From positions 5,413,356 to 5,477,355 of the forward strand of contig NZ_KB235896.1 in the NCBI RefSeq assembly GCF_000332135.1: a stretch of 64,000 nucleotides of DNA, read 5' to 3'. A program made the translations under genes and the position numbers. The number at the start of each line of letters is the position of its first letter. Within the stretch, counting starts at the first letter, position 1. Below are positions 1-9,811 of this stretch, piece after piece. The stretch comes from Anabaena sp. PCC 7108. Lineage in GTDB: Bacteria; Cyanobacteriota; Cyanobacteriia; Cyanobacteriales; Nostocaceae. The notes beneath the pieces were generated by a model. That model was not told the origin of the DNA and searched no databases. It saw only the letters and a program-made list of their open reading frames with translations.

Positions 1-52
1 ATTCAATTAGCTTTGCAAACAGAATCCAATACTACTGGGTCAGATTGCTAAT

Positions 53-80
53 AAAAAACCCCCACTAACTAGTGGAGGCT
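53..80 (-). terminator. Rho-independent terminator of psbD
   Basis: Read on the minus strand, a nine-pair G/C-rich stem (CCTCCACTA pairing with TAGTGGGGG) is followed directly by a run of six T. It lies about 45 bases past the psbD stop codon, the expected place for an intrinsic terminator. Confidence 0.75.
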
Positions 81-125
81 AAATCAAAATGATGAATGTT
101 AAAGCTAAATTAATTCATCAAGCAA

Positions 126-1181
126 TTAGAGAGCGTTACCACGTGGTAATACTTCTTCAGGGAATACAAATTGTTCGTGGGGTTGATCTTGAGGAGCCAT
201 CCAAGCGCGGATACCCTCGTTCAGCAAAATGTTTTTGGTATAGAAAGTTTCAAACTCTGGGTCTTCTGCTGCCCGTAATTCTTGGGAAACGAAGTCATAA
301 GCTCGCAGGTTTAATGCTAAACCAACGATACCGACAGAACTCATCCACAAGCCTGTAACTGGTACAAATAACATGAAGAAGTGTAACCAGCGCTTGTTGG
401 AGAAAGCAATTCCGAAAATCTGTGACCAGAAACGGTTTGCTGTCACCATGGAGTAGGTTTCTTCAGCTTGGGTGGGGTTGAAACCGGGGAAGGTGTTAGA
501 GCCTTCACCATCTTCAAACAAGGTGTTTTCTACTGTCGCACCGTGAATAGCAGAAAGTAATGCACCGCCCAAAATACCTGCTACGCCCATCATGTGGAAG
601 GGATTAAGTGTCCAGTTGTGGAAACCTTGCAGGAATAAGAGGAAGCGGAAGATTGCTGCTACTCCAAAGCTGGGTGCAAAGAACCAGCTAGATTGTCCCA
701 AGGGATACATCAGGAAGACGCTGACGAATACGGCGATGGGACCTGAGAAAGCGAGAGCGTTGTAAGGACGAATCCCTACTAGTCTGGCAATTTCAAATTG
801 GCGCAACATGAAGCCGATTAATCCAAAGGCTCCGTGTAGGGCTACGAAAGGCCACAAGCCACCTAGTTGAATCCAACGGGTGAAGTCGCCTTGAGCTTCT
901 GGTCCCCACAGCAACAGTAGGGAGTGTCCCATGCTGTCTGCTGGTGTGGATACTGCTACGGTCAGGAAGTTAGCTCCTTCTAGGTAGGAGGATGCTAATC
1001 CGTGGGTGTACCAGGATGTGACGAAGGTTGTACCGGTTAGCCAACCGCCTAGTGCGAGGAAGGCGCAGGGGAATAATAATATTCCTGACCAACCTACGAA
1101 TACGAAGCGATCGCGCTTTAACCAGTCGTCTAGTACGTCAAACCACCCTCTACTAGGGGCGCGTCCAACTGCAATGGTCAT
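126..1181 (-). CDS. psbD: Photosystem II D2 protein
   Basis: This encodes the D2 reaction-centre subunit of photosystem II in the thylakoid membrane. D2 binds the P680 chlorophylls, pheophytin and plastoquinone QA and carries the redox-active tyrosine D. The 351-residue length is the family norm. Typical stretches are visible: the N-terminus MTIAVGRAP, the segment MYPLGQSSW around tyrosine [15 protein letters not shown] with the chlorophyll-ligand histidine, and the C-terminal [16 protein letters not shown] ribosome-binding site precedes the ATG. In most cyanobacteria one psbD copy overlaps psbC. No psbC follows this one; it ends in a terminator instead. It is therefore probably the monocistronic second psbD copy, which in other cyanobacteria is often light-stress induced. 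Confidence 0.98.
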   Translation of the reverse strand: MTIAVGRAPSRGWFDVLDDWLKRDRFVFVGWSGILLFPCAFLALGGWLTGTTFVTSWYTHGLASSYLEGANFLTVAVSTPADSMGHSLLLLWGPEAQGDFTRWIQLGGLWPFVALHGAFGLIGFMLRQFEIARLVGIRPYNALAFSGPIAVFVSVFLMYPLGQSSWFFAPSFGVAAIFRFLLFLQGFHNWTLNPFHMMGVAGILGGALLSAIHGATVENTLFEDGEGSNTFPGFNPTQAEETYSMVTANRFWSQIFGIAFSNKRWLHFFMLFVPVTGLWMSSVGIVGLALNLRAYDFVSQELRAAEDPEFETFYTKNILLNEGIRAWMAPQDQPHEQFVFPEEVLPRGNAL

Positions 1182-1519
1182 TAGAAAGAATCTCCGAATG
1201 TTTTATAAGTACAGGTTTTATCTGGATATAGATGGATATGACATAACCACCCATAAGCAGAAAGTTAACCGGGTTGTGAATCCAGTTTACAATTTTTTAC
1301 GCTCTTTAATCATAATAGGTGCAAATCTCTAATTTTTCCAGGTGACTATCGATGAATTTTTAGATGTAATACGCCTGAAATACCAATAGGAGTGGGAAAA
1401 AACCCATATAAAACTAAATAACACCAAATCTCATAATTCTGCTTCCTATCTTTGAATATGCACCGAATCAACCAGGTAACGCTAGAATTAGTCCTACAGT
1501 GAAATGTGATTAATGCTAA
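1182..1519. other. Intergenic region between divergent psbD and 1520 gene
   Basis: This 338-base AT-rich stretch must hold the promoters of psbD (leftward) and of the small gene at 1520 (rightward). I see no clear operator, repeat or RNA gene in it. Confidence 0.4.
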
Positions 1520-1792
1520 ATGTTTACCATCGACTTAAGCATCAAAAATACTGCTTTCCCGATATCCGTACAACGCAAGTCTACTGAAGATGCCGAAGCT
1601 GTCTATCAGCTGCTTTTGGCAGCAATGCGCTCTGGCAATCCTGATATCGTGGAACTCAAGTGCGAAGGCAAAACAGAGAAGAAAATTGCTGTCCGTGCTA
1701 GTGAAATTTCGGGAGTACAGATTGTACAGAAAGATGGTACAGCTGTTGGTGGTACTAGACCACCTGGCTTTTTTGCCCTAGCTACTGAGTAA
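1520..1792 (+). CDS. Small conserved cyanobacterial protein, function unknown
   Basis: This is a 90-residue soluble protein without signal peptide or membrane segment. It begins MFTIDLSIKNTAF and ends in a Gly/Pro-rich tail (GGTRPPGFFALATE). I recognise it only as a conserved hypothetical type of cyanobacteria. It lies 13 bases upstream of an ABC ATPase on the same strand, so the two are probably co-transcribed. Its middle part (LKCEGKTEKKIAVRASEISGV) looks like a short beta-rich fold of the kind seen in small binding proteins, but no catalytic motif is evident. The reading frame is well supported by its length relative to the neighbour and by typical cyanobacterial codon use. Confidence 0.75.
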   Translation: MFTIDLSIKNTAFPISVQRKSTEDAEAVYQLLLAAMRSGNPDIVELKCEGKTEKKIAVRASEISGVQIVQKDGTAVGGTRPPGFFALATE

Positions 1793-1805
1793 GCAAGGTG
1801 TAAAA

Positions 1806-2483
1806 ATGTCGGCAGTAGGCATCGAAGTTAAGGATTTAAACTTCATTTGGCCTAATGGGGAGCAAGTAATTAAATCTTGCTCTCTTAAAGTCCCCAAAGG
1901 TGAATTTTGGATGCTCTTGGGTACTAATGGCAGTGGTAAATCAACTCTCCTGAGACTGATAGCCGGACTATTGGCTCCCCAATCTGGTGAAATCGGCATT
2001 TTACCTCCCGTTGGCTTTGTGTTCCAAAATCCAGATCATCAGTTAGTTATGCCAACCGTTGGTGCGGATGTTGCCTTTGGATTGGTGGCAGAAAGATTGT
2101 CTTCTACTGCGGTGAGAACTAGGGTTGAGGAGGCTTTAGATGCGGTAAATTTGCTGTCTCTACAACGCCGTCCTATCTATGCTCTTTCTGGAGGACAAAA
2201 ACAGCGTGTGGCCATTGCTGGTGCGATCGCTCGTCACTGTGAAGTCCTATTATTAGATGAACCCACTGCTTTACTAGATCCTGATAGTCAACTAGACTTG
2301 GTGGCTAGTGTTCGTCGTCTGGTTAAAAGTCGAGGAATTACAGCTTTGTGGGTGACTCATCGTTTGGATGAGTTAAACTACTGTGATGGCGCTTTCTTAT
2401 TGGAAAAGGGTTCTTTAGTGGATTCCGGTCAAGCCGAGCGTCTCAAACAGCGTCTCATGAAAACAGACAACCAAGCTTCCTAA
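1806..2483 (+). CDS. ABC transporter ATP-binding protein (CbiO/EcfA-like)
   Basis: This is a 225-residue single-domain ABC ATPase. Walker A is GTNGSGKST (about residues 39-47), the Q-loop is VFQNPDHQLV, the signature is LSGGQKQRVAIA, and Walker B is LLLDEPTALLD followed by the switch histidine in WVTHR. The Q-loop wording NPDHQ is typical of energy-coupling-factor (cobalt/nickel/vitamin) ATPases of the CbiO/EcfA group. No permease or substrate-binding gene is adjacent, so the transported substrate cannot be assigned. It probably shares a transcript with the preceding 90-residue gene and ends at the hairpin terminator at 2626-2677. ECF-type assignment is an inference from motif style. Confidence 0.9.
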   Translation: MSAVGIEVKDLNFIWPNGEQVIKSCSLKVPKGEFWMLLGTNGSGKSTLLRLIAGLLAPQSGEIGILPPVGFVFQNPDHQLVMPTVGADVAFGLVAERLSSTAVRTRVEEALDAVNLLSLQRRPIYALSGGQKQRVAIAGAIARHCEVLLLDEPTALLDPDSQLDLVASVRRLVKSRGITALWVTHRLDELNYCDGAFLLEKGSLVDSGQAERLKQRLMKTDNQAS

Positions 2484-2625
2484 GAGAACTCCAAAAAATC
2501 ATTTATTCTATAGAACACCCGTTCTCAAAAAAATATTCACCGACTTTTTGATTGAAAAGTCTTTAAATATCGAGATTTTCTCACATTTGTCACCACATTT
2601 ACCCCAAAATCCATAATCAGGAATT

Positions 2626-2677
2626 ACTCGATGCCAGAAAACAGCTTACAGCTTGCTGTTAAGGTATCGAGTTTTTT
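2626..2677 (+). terminator. Rho-independent terminator after the ABC ATPase
   Basis: A long hairpin has an outer stem ACTCGAT/ATCGAGT and an inner stem AACAGC/GCTGTT, and is followed by TTTTTT. It lies inside the 422-base gap after the ABC ATPase gene. The rest of that gap (2484-2905) shows no gene. Confidence 0.65.
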
Positions 2678-2905
2678 GATTTAGGATTTTGAGCCGATAC
2701 AAAAATTATTTATTCAATTCTGAAAAACTCGGAAAAGTACTAGTTTTAAAGGAAAGTTGTCATCTGTGGCTTCTGTCTTGGGGTGTAGTTTTGCTATGCC
2801 TCAGCATTTTTTATCTTATGTAACATAGTGTTACACCAGATGCTTCAATTACTATAAATCTTATGAATGATTTTTGTTAACTCTAGATAATTGTGATTAA
2901 AAACC

Positions 2906-3454
2906 ATGTCTCGTTCTATCATCCCATCCATTTTATTAGTGGATGGTTACAATATTATAGGCGCTTGGCCTTGCTTGAAAAAAACCCGTGATGGTGCCGG
3001 ACTGGAGGCAGCACGTGGGGAATTGGTGGAAGCGATAACAAATTACAGCGCTTTTCAAGGTTATGAAACTCAAATAGTTTTTGATGCTCAATATCAAAAT
3101 ACAGCCAGCAATAGAGAAACTATTACAGACTTTCTCACAGTTCATTACACAGATTTTGGGCAGACCGCAGACACATATATTGAAAAGTCCTGTGCGTCTA
3201 TGCGTCATAAAATAGCGCAGTGTTTGATTTCTCGCGTCATTGTTGCTACGTCAGATCGGGCGCAGCAATTAATGGTACAGGGATATGGTGCTGAATGGTT
3301 GTCTGCACACCAACTATGTGGCGAAGTGGAAACAACTGTTTGTCGGATGCGGCATAAGTACCAAACACGCAAACAGTCAAAGAGTCGATTTTTAGCCAAT
3401 GCTATTGATGCTAAGGCAAGGCAGCGTCTGGCGGAGTTGCGGATGGGATTATAA
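2906..3454 (+). CDS. NYN-domain (YacP-like) nuclease
   Basis: This 182-residue protein begins after the Met with SRSIIPSILLVDGYNIIG. The motif LVDGYN near the start, conserved acidic positions (VFDAQY, then TADTYIE) and VATSDRAQQ later in the chain are the hallmarks of the YacP/NYN ribonuclease family (PIN-like fold, metal-dependent RNA cleavage). Bacterial YacP (Rae1) cleaves mRNA on the ribosome. A cytoplasmic RNA-processing or decay role is likely but inferred. The C-terminus is basic and may contact RNA. It is a single gene with its own upstream region; tRNA-Asn follows about 160 bases downstream. Confidence 0.9.
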   Translation: MSRSIIPSILLVDGYNIIGAWPCLKKTRDGAGLEAARGELVEAITNYSAFQGYETQIVFDAQYQNTASNRETITDFLTVHYTDFGQTADTYIEKSCASMRHKIAQCLISRVIVATSDRAQQLMVQGYGAEWLSAHQLCGEVETTVCRMRHKYQTRKQSKSRFLANAIDAKARQRLAELRMGL

Positions 3455-3614
3455 AAAAGAGTATTCTGCAAATCCATCAATTGCTCTCCTGGAGCGACTT
3501 CAGGCTGTAAAAAATTATAGATTTCAGCAGCTACCAAAGAAAATTAAAAAAAAATTTTCAAAAGTACTTGCCATAATCTGTTTTTGGCTTTAATATAGAA
3601 AACGTTGAGAGCGT

Positions 3615-3686
<72 letters not shown>

Positions 3687-4200
3687 TTTAAATGAATAAA
3701 AGATAAGGCATGAAGTAGGAAAGCAGAAATTTCCAACTTCGTGCCTTTGAATTTTATTCAGATAGATATACTAAAAACGGTGGGAAAGTTTACTTTTAAA
3801 CGCAGCGAAAAGTTCCTCGTAGCCGGGTTTCCCGGCGTAGGAACGCCACTTTGCACAACGGGGGGAACCCCCGCAAGCAAGTGACTCAACTTTTCAAGAC
3901 AAAGTAACGCAGAACGGAGGAGAGATGAAGATGAATTTTTGAGAATGCAAAAATAACAGAATTATATAATTTTTTAAAACCTTAGTTTCTATTATTTTAA
4001 ATCAACCTTGATTTTAAAAGTAGCTGATTTCACAAATTATATTTAATCAAATGTTTGCGAAATTTGCACTTTATAAATGCCAAGTCATGATTATTAAAGG
4101 TGTTAAAGAGAATATTTATATCTTAGAAAAATAATTTATTCTGAGCCTCATAAAATATCGATATCTATGTTATTGTTAGGTTAGGAATCAAAAAAATCAA
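3687..4200. other. Gene-free region with a palindrome-rich repeat
   Basis: There is no convincing coding region. Bases about 3778-3925 are GC-rich and palindrome-rich (for example GCCGGGTTTCCCGGC) in an otherwise AT-rich stretch. Their style matches dispersed cyanobacterial palindromic elements such as the one inside the WGR gene at 17025. The remaining sequence is AT-rich and featureless to me. Confidence 0.45.
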
Positions 4201-4745
4201 AGTTCAAAAAAGCTTCAAGTAGAAATTGAGGTCAACTCAATCAAGTTCTTTTGTTCTGGTAAATCCACTTCAATCGATATATCTTTTCTGACGGAAAAGA
4301 TCAGAGCAGATGAATTAGAAAAGTTACCCTCGTAACAACTTGAAGTCAATCAGAATTCCTTTGAGTATGTGCCAATAAGAATTGGCTAACTAGATAACAT
4401 TATCTACCAGATGGGATTAGCCTTGGAGTTTGGGAAGAAAGACTCTTAGAGGATGTCTGGTAAATGTATAGGAATCAGAAATGTAAGCGACTCAATGCCA
4501 GCAGGAACAAGCATTTTTAACCGTGAACTAGTACAACAATGGGATTTATTTCCCTGTATTAATCACGGTGAGATTTAGTGATTGTCAAGGAATATCTAAA
4601 AGCTGTACCAATAAAGCAGTTTTTCAGTACTTGGGAATTAGAAGTTTTTGGTAGCGATGAAACAGGCAAAATCGTGGAAGTTATAGCAACCATTGAGAGT
4701 AAAGTGCAATGTTGGTTGGTTGGTTTAGGGGGAAAATCTGCATAA
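4201..4745 (+). pseudogene. Decayed gene of unknown function upstream of nifH
   Basis: One reading frame can be followed from about 4201 to 4578 through four in-frame stops, giving protein-like text between them: EVNSIKFFCSGKSTSIDISF, QLEVNQNSFEYVPIRIG, LDNIIYQMGLALEFGKK and MSGKCIGIRNVSDSMPAG. At 4576-4580 (TAGTG) the frame shifts, and VIVKEYLKAVPIKQFF continues to a stop at 4743-4745. The pattern is best explained as a pseudogene carrying several nonsense mutations and a frameshift. The last two pieces (41 and 55 residues) could instead be small overlapping genes, because an AGAGG site precedes the ATG at 4453. I do not recognise the family. Confidence 0.5.
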
Positions 4746-5012
4746 AGGTGAATCCCTATTGCAACTACTCTCCAGATTTAAGCAATCTATGATGCTGTGA
4801 CAACAACTGATCATGCTTAATTCAAGCTGTTAAAGACTTTTTGATTGGGAGATATAAATTTCTTCTCAATAAATTCCTAGCACCTATGTTTAAGGAAAAT
4901 TTTGCGATAAATAGCATGATTTTCTCTCAAAAAAAGGAACTGAATCTGCGTTTGGTAGTACTTGCAGTATATTCCTTGAGCGATCGCTATAAAGTTTCTG
5001 TTTCGCAATTGA

Positions 5013-5972
<960 letters not shown>

Positions 5973-6117
5973 GAATACGAAGAAATTAAGGCTTGAGATT
6001 GGGGAGGATTAATTAATAGTTAGTCCCACCCTTTCCCTAATTCATGAATGTGTCATCATCACAAGAGTTATATCTGATTCAGGGATGCTTACATTAGAGA
6101 GTTTTTGCTGTGCTGAT

Positions 6118-6315
6118 TTAACTAGAGATGCTTCCTGAATCTAGTTTCCATTCATGCTTTAGCAATTCTTGGTAAGTCGTTTCTTGAATCATCATATACT
6201 CATACAAGTTTAGTAAAAATACCTGAGCTTGTTCACGAGACATTTGCTGTACTTGATCACCAAAAATCCTGAGGCTAAATTCTTGTTCTAAAGATAATTT
6301 TGTAGGCTGATTCAT
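6118..6315 (-). CDS. nblA: Phycobilisome degradation protein NblA
   Basis: NblA is a tiny adaptor that binds phycobiliproteins and brings them to the Clp protease during nitrogen starvation. The 65-residue product shows the family pattern: SLEQEFSLRIF near the N-terminus, then MSREQAQVFLLNLYEYMM, and a final YQELLKHEW. It lies convergent to the orphan nifH, fitting a nitrogen-stress neighbourhood, although I could not pick out a clear NtcA site (GTA-N8-TAC) upstream. Length and helix-turn-helix layout match known NblA proteins of filamentous cyanobacteria. Confidence 0.9.
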   Translation of the reverse strand: MNQPTKLSLEQEFSLRIFGDQVQQMSREQAQVFLLNLYEYMMIQETTYQELLKHEWKLDSGSISS

Positions 6316-6512
6316 TGCTGGCTCCTATGCCCAATTGGGGCAAAATAAAGGGTCAATACTGGCTATCCAGGTTTTAAGCAGTCATATATTTATTGAGTCT
6401 GAGGACATTCCTTTATTGAAGGGTGTAAGGCATTAACTTTATGTTTTACTAAGTTATGTTAATAAGTATAACGAATTATTTACAATTCTGACGTGATGGG
6501 AGTCAGATCAAC

Positions 6513-6689
6513 ATGAAAAAATATGACCAACTAGTTATTAACCACGTTAGTCCTGAAGTGAGACAGTTGATGAAGCTTTATGCTGCTGTTAATAACTGTA
6601 CACAGGCGGAAATGTTGGAGCGTATTATTATGGAGTGGCACGCGCAACAAAGTCTCAGTGAAAGACCTCCAGGTAATGAGGATGAGTAG
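6513..6689 (+). CDS. Small ribbon-helix-helix-like protein
   Basis: An intact 58-residue frame runs from the ATG at 6513 (MKKYDQLVINHVSPEVRQLM) to GNEDE-stop. The segment VSPEVRQLMKLYAAVNNC followed by TQAEMLERIIMEW resembles the short beta strand and two helices of CopG/Arc-type DNA-binding antitoxin-like proteins. No partner toxin is next to it, and the gene reads divergently from nblA. The coding status rests on amino acid composition and the helical pattern only. Confidence 0.5.
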   Translation: MKKYDQLVINHVSPEVRQLMKLYAAVNNCTQAEMLERIIMEWHAQQSLSERPPGNEDE

Positions 6690-6735
6690 GTTGATAGTGG
6701 CTACTCTCCCTACTATTACGTAGCTGAAAAATCAT

Positions 6736-7569
6736 TTAAGTATGGAAAACTACTGTGAACAGAGGTAGAAAAGCAAATAGAAAGATATGCCAGGACTGTA
6801 ATTGAGCTTCTGAAGTCGGTTCTGGTGGTGTCAATAAAGCCTCTATTCTCTGTTCCAAGCGATCCGCAGCACCTAAAGCAGCACAGCAAACTTCTTCTCC
6901 TACGGGGTTTTTGCTAACTACTAAAAGTAACGATTCTGCTAATATCAAGGGATCTACTTGAGATGCGGCGTAACTATCAGCCCGTAATTCTCGCAAAACT
7001 AACAATTCTTGCCATAAAGGTTCTGTATTTGGCAACCAAGCGGTGCAGGAACGCACCCAACCTAGCCAAAAAAACCAGAACGTATCCCTATACTGATAAT
7101 GCCCTTGCTCATGTGCTAAGACGCTTTCTAGGTGTTTGTCAGAGAGGGTTTGTAGTAGTCCTTGACTAACTACTAATTCTGGCTGCCAAAAACCCATTTG
7201 ACCGGCGAATAAAGCGCCTGTTTGCAGTAGTCGGGCTTGTTTACCAGCAAGATTAATTTGTGGACATTCACGGGCAGATTTGACTGATTTCCAACCCTGG
7301 AAAGCCAGTTTGATACCTAAAATATTGAAAAAGCCGATAAAAATTAATGCCAGCAGATAGCTAAAATAGCCGGTATACATTCCGCCCATTGTTCCTTGTG
7401 TACCCATGCAGATGACAGAGGTTGCTGTCATGAAAATGAGTAAGGGGGGAAAGAGGAATAAAAATAGTGTTTTTTGCCAGCGTAAATGCCAATTACCCTG
7501 GGGGATGTTGCCAGAATATCGTAACCAGTAGGCAACGGTGACAGCGGTGACAATCATGAGTAGATGCAT
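6736..7569 (-). CDS. M56-family (BlaR1-like) membrane zinc peptidase
   Basis: This 277-residue integral membrane protein has hydrophobic segments at about residues 1-16, 30-55 and 70-95 and a final one near the C-terminus (WHIFLFAFLPLFTVVF). The zinc-binding motif HEQGH (about residue 150) follows VLAHEQGHYQYRD and identifies an M56 metalloprotease. The sensor domain of staphylococcal BlaR1 is absent, as in most cyanobacterial homologues. It starts 4 bases after the BlaI-type repressor gene, forming the usual repressor-protease operon. The protease is expected to inactivate the repressor on an unknown signal. Confidence 0.9.
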   Translation of the reverse strand: MHLLMIVTAVTVAYWLRYSGNIPQGNWHLRWQKTLFLFLFPPLLIFMTATSVICMGTQGTMGGMYTGYFSYLLALIFIGFFNILGIKLAFQGWKSVKSARECPQINLAGKQARLLQTGALFAGQMGFWQPELVVSQGLLQTLSDKHLESVLAHEQGHYQYRDTFWFFWLGWVRSCTAWLPNTEPLWQELLVLRELRADSYAASQVDPLILAESLLLVVSKNPVGEEVCCAALGAADRLEQRIEALLTPPEPTSEAQLQSWHIFLFAFLPLFTVVFHT

Positions 7570-7573
7570 AATT

Positions 7574-8029
7574 TTATTTCTCTCCCCTGGCTTGACGTGC
7601 GGCTTGAATGCGTTTTGCGATCGCTTCTATTTGATCACTAGCTGCTTGATCTAAACTATCAGCAAAGGCAGCCACTACGTCAGGATTTCCCACTGCTAAA
7701 AATCGCTGTAATTGATCATGGGCTTTAATTACTTCTGCTTGTTGTTTGGTGAGTAATGGCCGCCAATAAAATGCTTTTCCCTGTTTATCACAAGCTAACC
7801 AACCTTTTTCGGTGAGACGACGGAGAACGGTGGTAACGGAAGTATAAGCTAATTCGCGGTTAGGATCAGCGAGAATGCGATCGTGTACATCTTTCACTGT
7901 TGCTGAACCGATATCCCAAACGATGCTCAGGATTTCTGCTTCTAGGGGACCGACGGACATTTGTTTGGGACGATAATCTGGTAAAGGAGCCATGTTGATA
8001 ATTTTGGGATGTTGTTTGTATTTTCGCAT
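7574..8029 (-). CDS. BlaI/MecI/CopY-family repressor
   Basis: This is a winged-helix repressor of up to 151 residues. The segment VGPLEAEILSIVWDIG followed by VKDVHDRI, then LAYTSVTTVLRRLTEKGW is the typical BlaI DNA-binding domain, and the C-terminal helices support dimerisation. The frame opens at 8029, but an internal Met at 7993 (MAPLPDYRPKQ) is equally plausible because neither start has a strong ribosome-binding site. It is immediately followed by its M56 protease partner. Target genes are not evident here; autoregulation of the pair is likely from knowledge of the family. Confidence 0.88.
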   Translation of the reverse strand: MRKYKQHPKIINMAPLPDYRPKQMSVGPLEAEILSIVWDIGSATVKDVHDRILADPNRELAYTSVTTVLRRLTEKGWLACDKQGKAFYWRPLLTKQQAEVIKAHDQLQRFLAVGNPDVVAAFADSLDQAASDQIEAIAKRIQAARQARGEK

Positions 8030-8115
8030 TTTTTATCTCACGCAGAGGCGCTCCAGGCACAGAGAGATGAAAATCGCTGTAAGGTTGAGTTAGGTTATTC
8101 AAAGGAGACAAAGCA

Positions 8116-8568
8116 ATGACACAGACGCAGATTGCAGTATCTTTATATGAGCAAGATTATCTACTTTGGATTGAAGATATCGTCAACAAGTTACGGAATA
8201 GGGATATTGAGGAGTTAGATTTTGAGAATCTGATTGAGGAGATAGAGAGTTTGGGGCGATCGCAAAAACACGAATTAGAAAATAGACTAGGAGAACTTTT
8301 TGAACATATTCTCAAGCGCACCTATGTAAATATGCCTGAGTGTTATCGCGGTTGGGTAGAATCAATTGACAAACAAAGAGTATCTATCAAGCGATTATTG
8401 AAACAAGCACCCAGTTTAAAGCCTTATTTTAGTCAAGTGTTTGATGAAGTTTACGAAGATACTCTCAAAATTGTGCGTCGAAGTTATCCCCAGTGTGAAT
8501 TTCCTCATACATGGCCGTTTAGTTGTGATATTGACGCAATGCTAAATGTGGACTTTTGGGAAGAATAA
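8116..8568 (+). CDS. DUF29 family protein
   Basis: This 150-residue protein shows the DUF29 signature: LYEQDYLLWIEDIVNKLRN at the N-terminus, then LIEEIESLGRSQKHELENRL, and CEFPHTWPFS near the C-terminus. DUF29 proteins are abundant in cyanobacteria and of unknown function. The fold is mainly helical and no catalytic site is assigned. It reads divergently from the blaI-type operon. A good AAGGAGA ribosome-binding site lies upstream of the ATG. Confidence 0.9.
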   Translation: MTQTQIAVSLYEQDYLLWIEDIVNKLRNRDIEELDFENLIEEIESLGRSQKHELENRLGELFEHILKRTYVNMPECYRGWVESIDKQRVSIKRLLKQAPSLKPYFSQVFDEVYEDTLKIVRRSYPQCEFPHTWPFSCDIDAMLNVDFWEE

Positions 8569-8612
8569 GAGAAATTCACCAAAACCCCTACCTTGAGAAT
8601 CAAACTAATATT

Positions 8613-8654
8613 AATCCTGTTCATCCTTTAATCCTGGACATCCTGATTCAGACA
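8613..8654 (+). repeat. Dispersed repeat ending ATCCTGATTCAGACA, copy A
   Basis: The stretch built from ATCCTT/AATCCTGGA units and ending ATCCTGATTCAGACA recurs at 9583-9625 and 10848-10890, with an inverted partial copy at about 10587-10612. It is intergenic in all cases. Confidence 0.7.
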
Positions 8655-8711
8655 AGATGACAATACAGCACTTCTCGGTGTTATGAAGTACAAGATTGGC
8701 AAGCGGTAGCT

Positions 8712-9245
8712 TTGTTTGCTAAACGCAGTTTGGATGTACAAATCTTAACTCCTTTCCAACAAGAATTAGTTAATAGCGGTCGTATCAAACGCATTTATTT
8801 AGATGAAATCCCAACAGGTTCAATTGGAATGGGATTAATTGAATTAATTCTCAGTAAAGAAACCCAAGCACCAGAATTAGTTCAAAACTTGATGAAAAGA
8901 ACCAAAACAGAGATTAGCAACAACACAGAAAGACAAGGTATTATAGATTTATTAGAAAGTGTTTTGGTGTCCAAGTTCTCGCAATTAAGCCGTCAGGAGA
9001 TAGAAGCGATGTTTTTAGTAAGTGATATCAAGCAGACAAGGGTATATCAAGAAGCAAAGCAAGATGGAGAGATGATTTTACTTATGCGTCAGTTATCCAA
9101 GCGATTCGGAAAATTGAGCAGTGATTATATCGAAAATATCAGCAACCTGACCATAGAGGAATTAGAAGACCTGGGAGAAGCATTATTAGATTTTGTGGAT
9201 ATTACCGACTTAGAAAAATGGCTCAAATCCCACATAGAAGTATAG
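8712..9245 (+). pseudogene. 5'-truncated Rpn/PD-(D/E)XK transposase-like protein with DUF4351 tail
   Basis: The 177-residue frame lacks the N-terminal nuclease part of the Rpn/DUF2887 family. Recognisable text begins with LDVQILTPFQQELVNSGRIK and IYLDEIP, which normally lies about 130 residues into such proteins. The C-terminal part (LMRQLSKRFGKL then LTIEELEDLGEALLDF) is a DUF4351 domain. Reading upstream in the same frame gives only a few more residues before stops, so the 5' half has been lost. It is followed by a second copy of its own C-terminal domain. Family members are thought to be recombination-promoting nucleases; this one should be inactive. Confidence 0.75.
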
Positions 9246-9248
9246 AAA

Positions 9249-9524
9249 ATGCACACAGACCTAATATTTCTAGTGAATGGTATCAAGCAAACAAGAGTAT
9301 ATCAAGAAGGAAAGGAGGAAGGTAGGCAAGAAGCTAGACAAGAATGGGAGAAAAACTTACTGGTGCGTCAATTATCCAAGCGATTTGGAAAATTGAGCGA
9401 TAATTACATCGAAAATATCAGCAACCTGACCATAGAGAAACTAGAAGACCTGGGAGAAGCATTATTAGATTTTGTGGATATTAGCGACTTGGAACAATGG
9501 CTAAAAGCCCACACAGAGAAGTAA
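9249..9524 (+). CDS. Duplicated DUF4351 C-terminal domain fragment
   Basis: This 91-residue frame repeats the last ~80 residues of the preceding fragment almost exactly: IKQTRVYQEG, VRQLSKRFGKLSD, NYIENISNLTIEKLEDLGEA and DLEQWLKAH. It begins 3 bases after the previous stop. It carries a short charged insertion (KEEGRQEARQEWEK) typical of coiled linkers in this family. The arrangement shows a tandem duplication of the 3' end of an Rpn-type gene. It might still be translated, but no nuclease domain remains. Confidence 0.6.
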   Translation: MHTDLIFLVNGIKQTRVYQEGKEEGRQEARQEWEKNLLVRQLSKRFGKLSDNYIENISNLTIEKLEDLGEALLDFVDISDLEQWLKAHTEK

Positions 9525-9582
9525 TTGATCCAAGTTGCTAGTTATGTAATTTAGGCTGGTAATTGGTAAAAAATGCTCATTC

Positions 9583-9625
9583 TAATCCTGGAAATCCTCA
9601 AATCCTGGAAATCCTGATTCAGACA
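9583..9625 (+). repeat. Dispersed repeat ending ATCCTGATTCAGACA, copy B
   Basis: Two AATCCTGGAAATCCT units precede the shared end ATCCTGATTCAGACA. This is the second of three same-orientation copies; together they bracket the Rpn fragments and comB. Confidence 0.7.
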
Positions 9626-9811
9626 ACCTCTAGTTTTTTCTATCTTTGCGATTAGAAGAAGTAATACCAAGCCTAAAACCTTGATGAATAGGCTTTTTAT
9701 GATTTTCTAGTATTTCTGTATTGATGAAGAGATAAATTTTAGTATAAACAGTTAGTGACATCAAGTAGGTAAAATATAACCGCAGTCTTATGAAGTAGGT
9801 GTAGCCAGCAC

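Noticed and set aside
4201-4745. Stop-codon recoding or selenoprotein in the frame upstream of nifH
   Set aside because: Several different stop codons (TAA and TAG) plus a frameshift and no SECIS-like context; decay is simpler.
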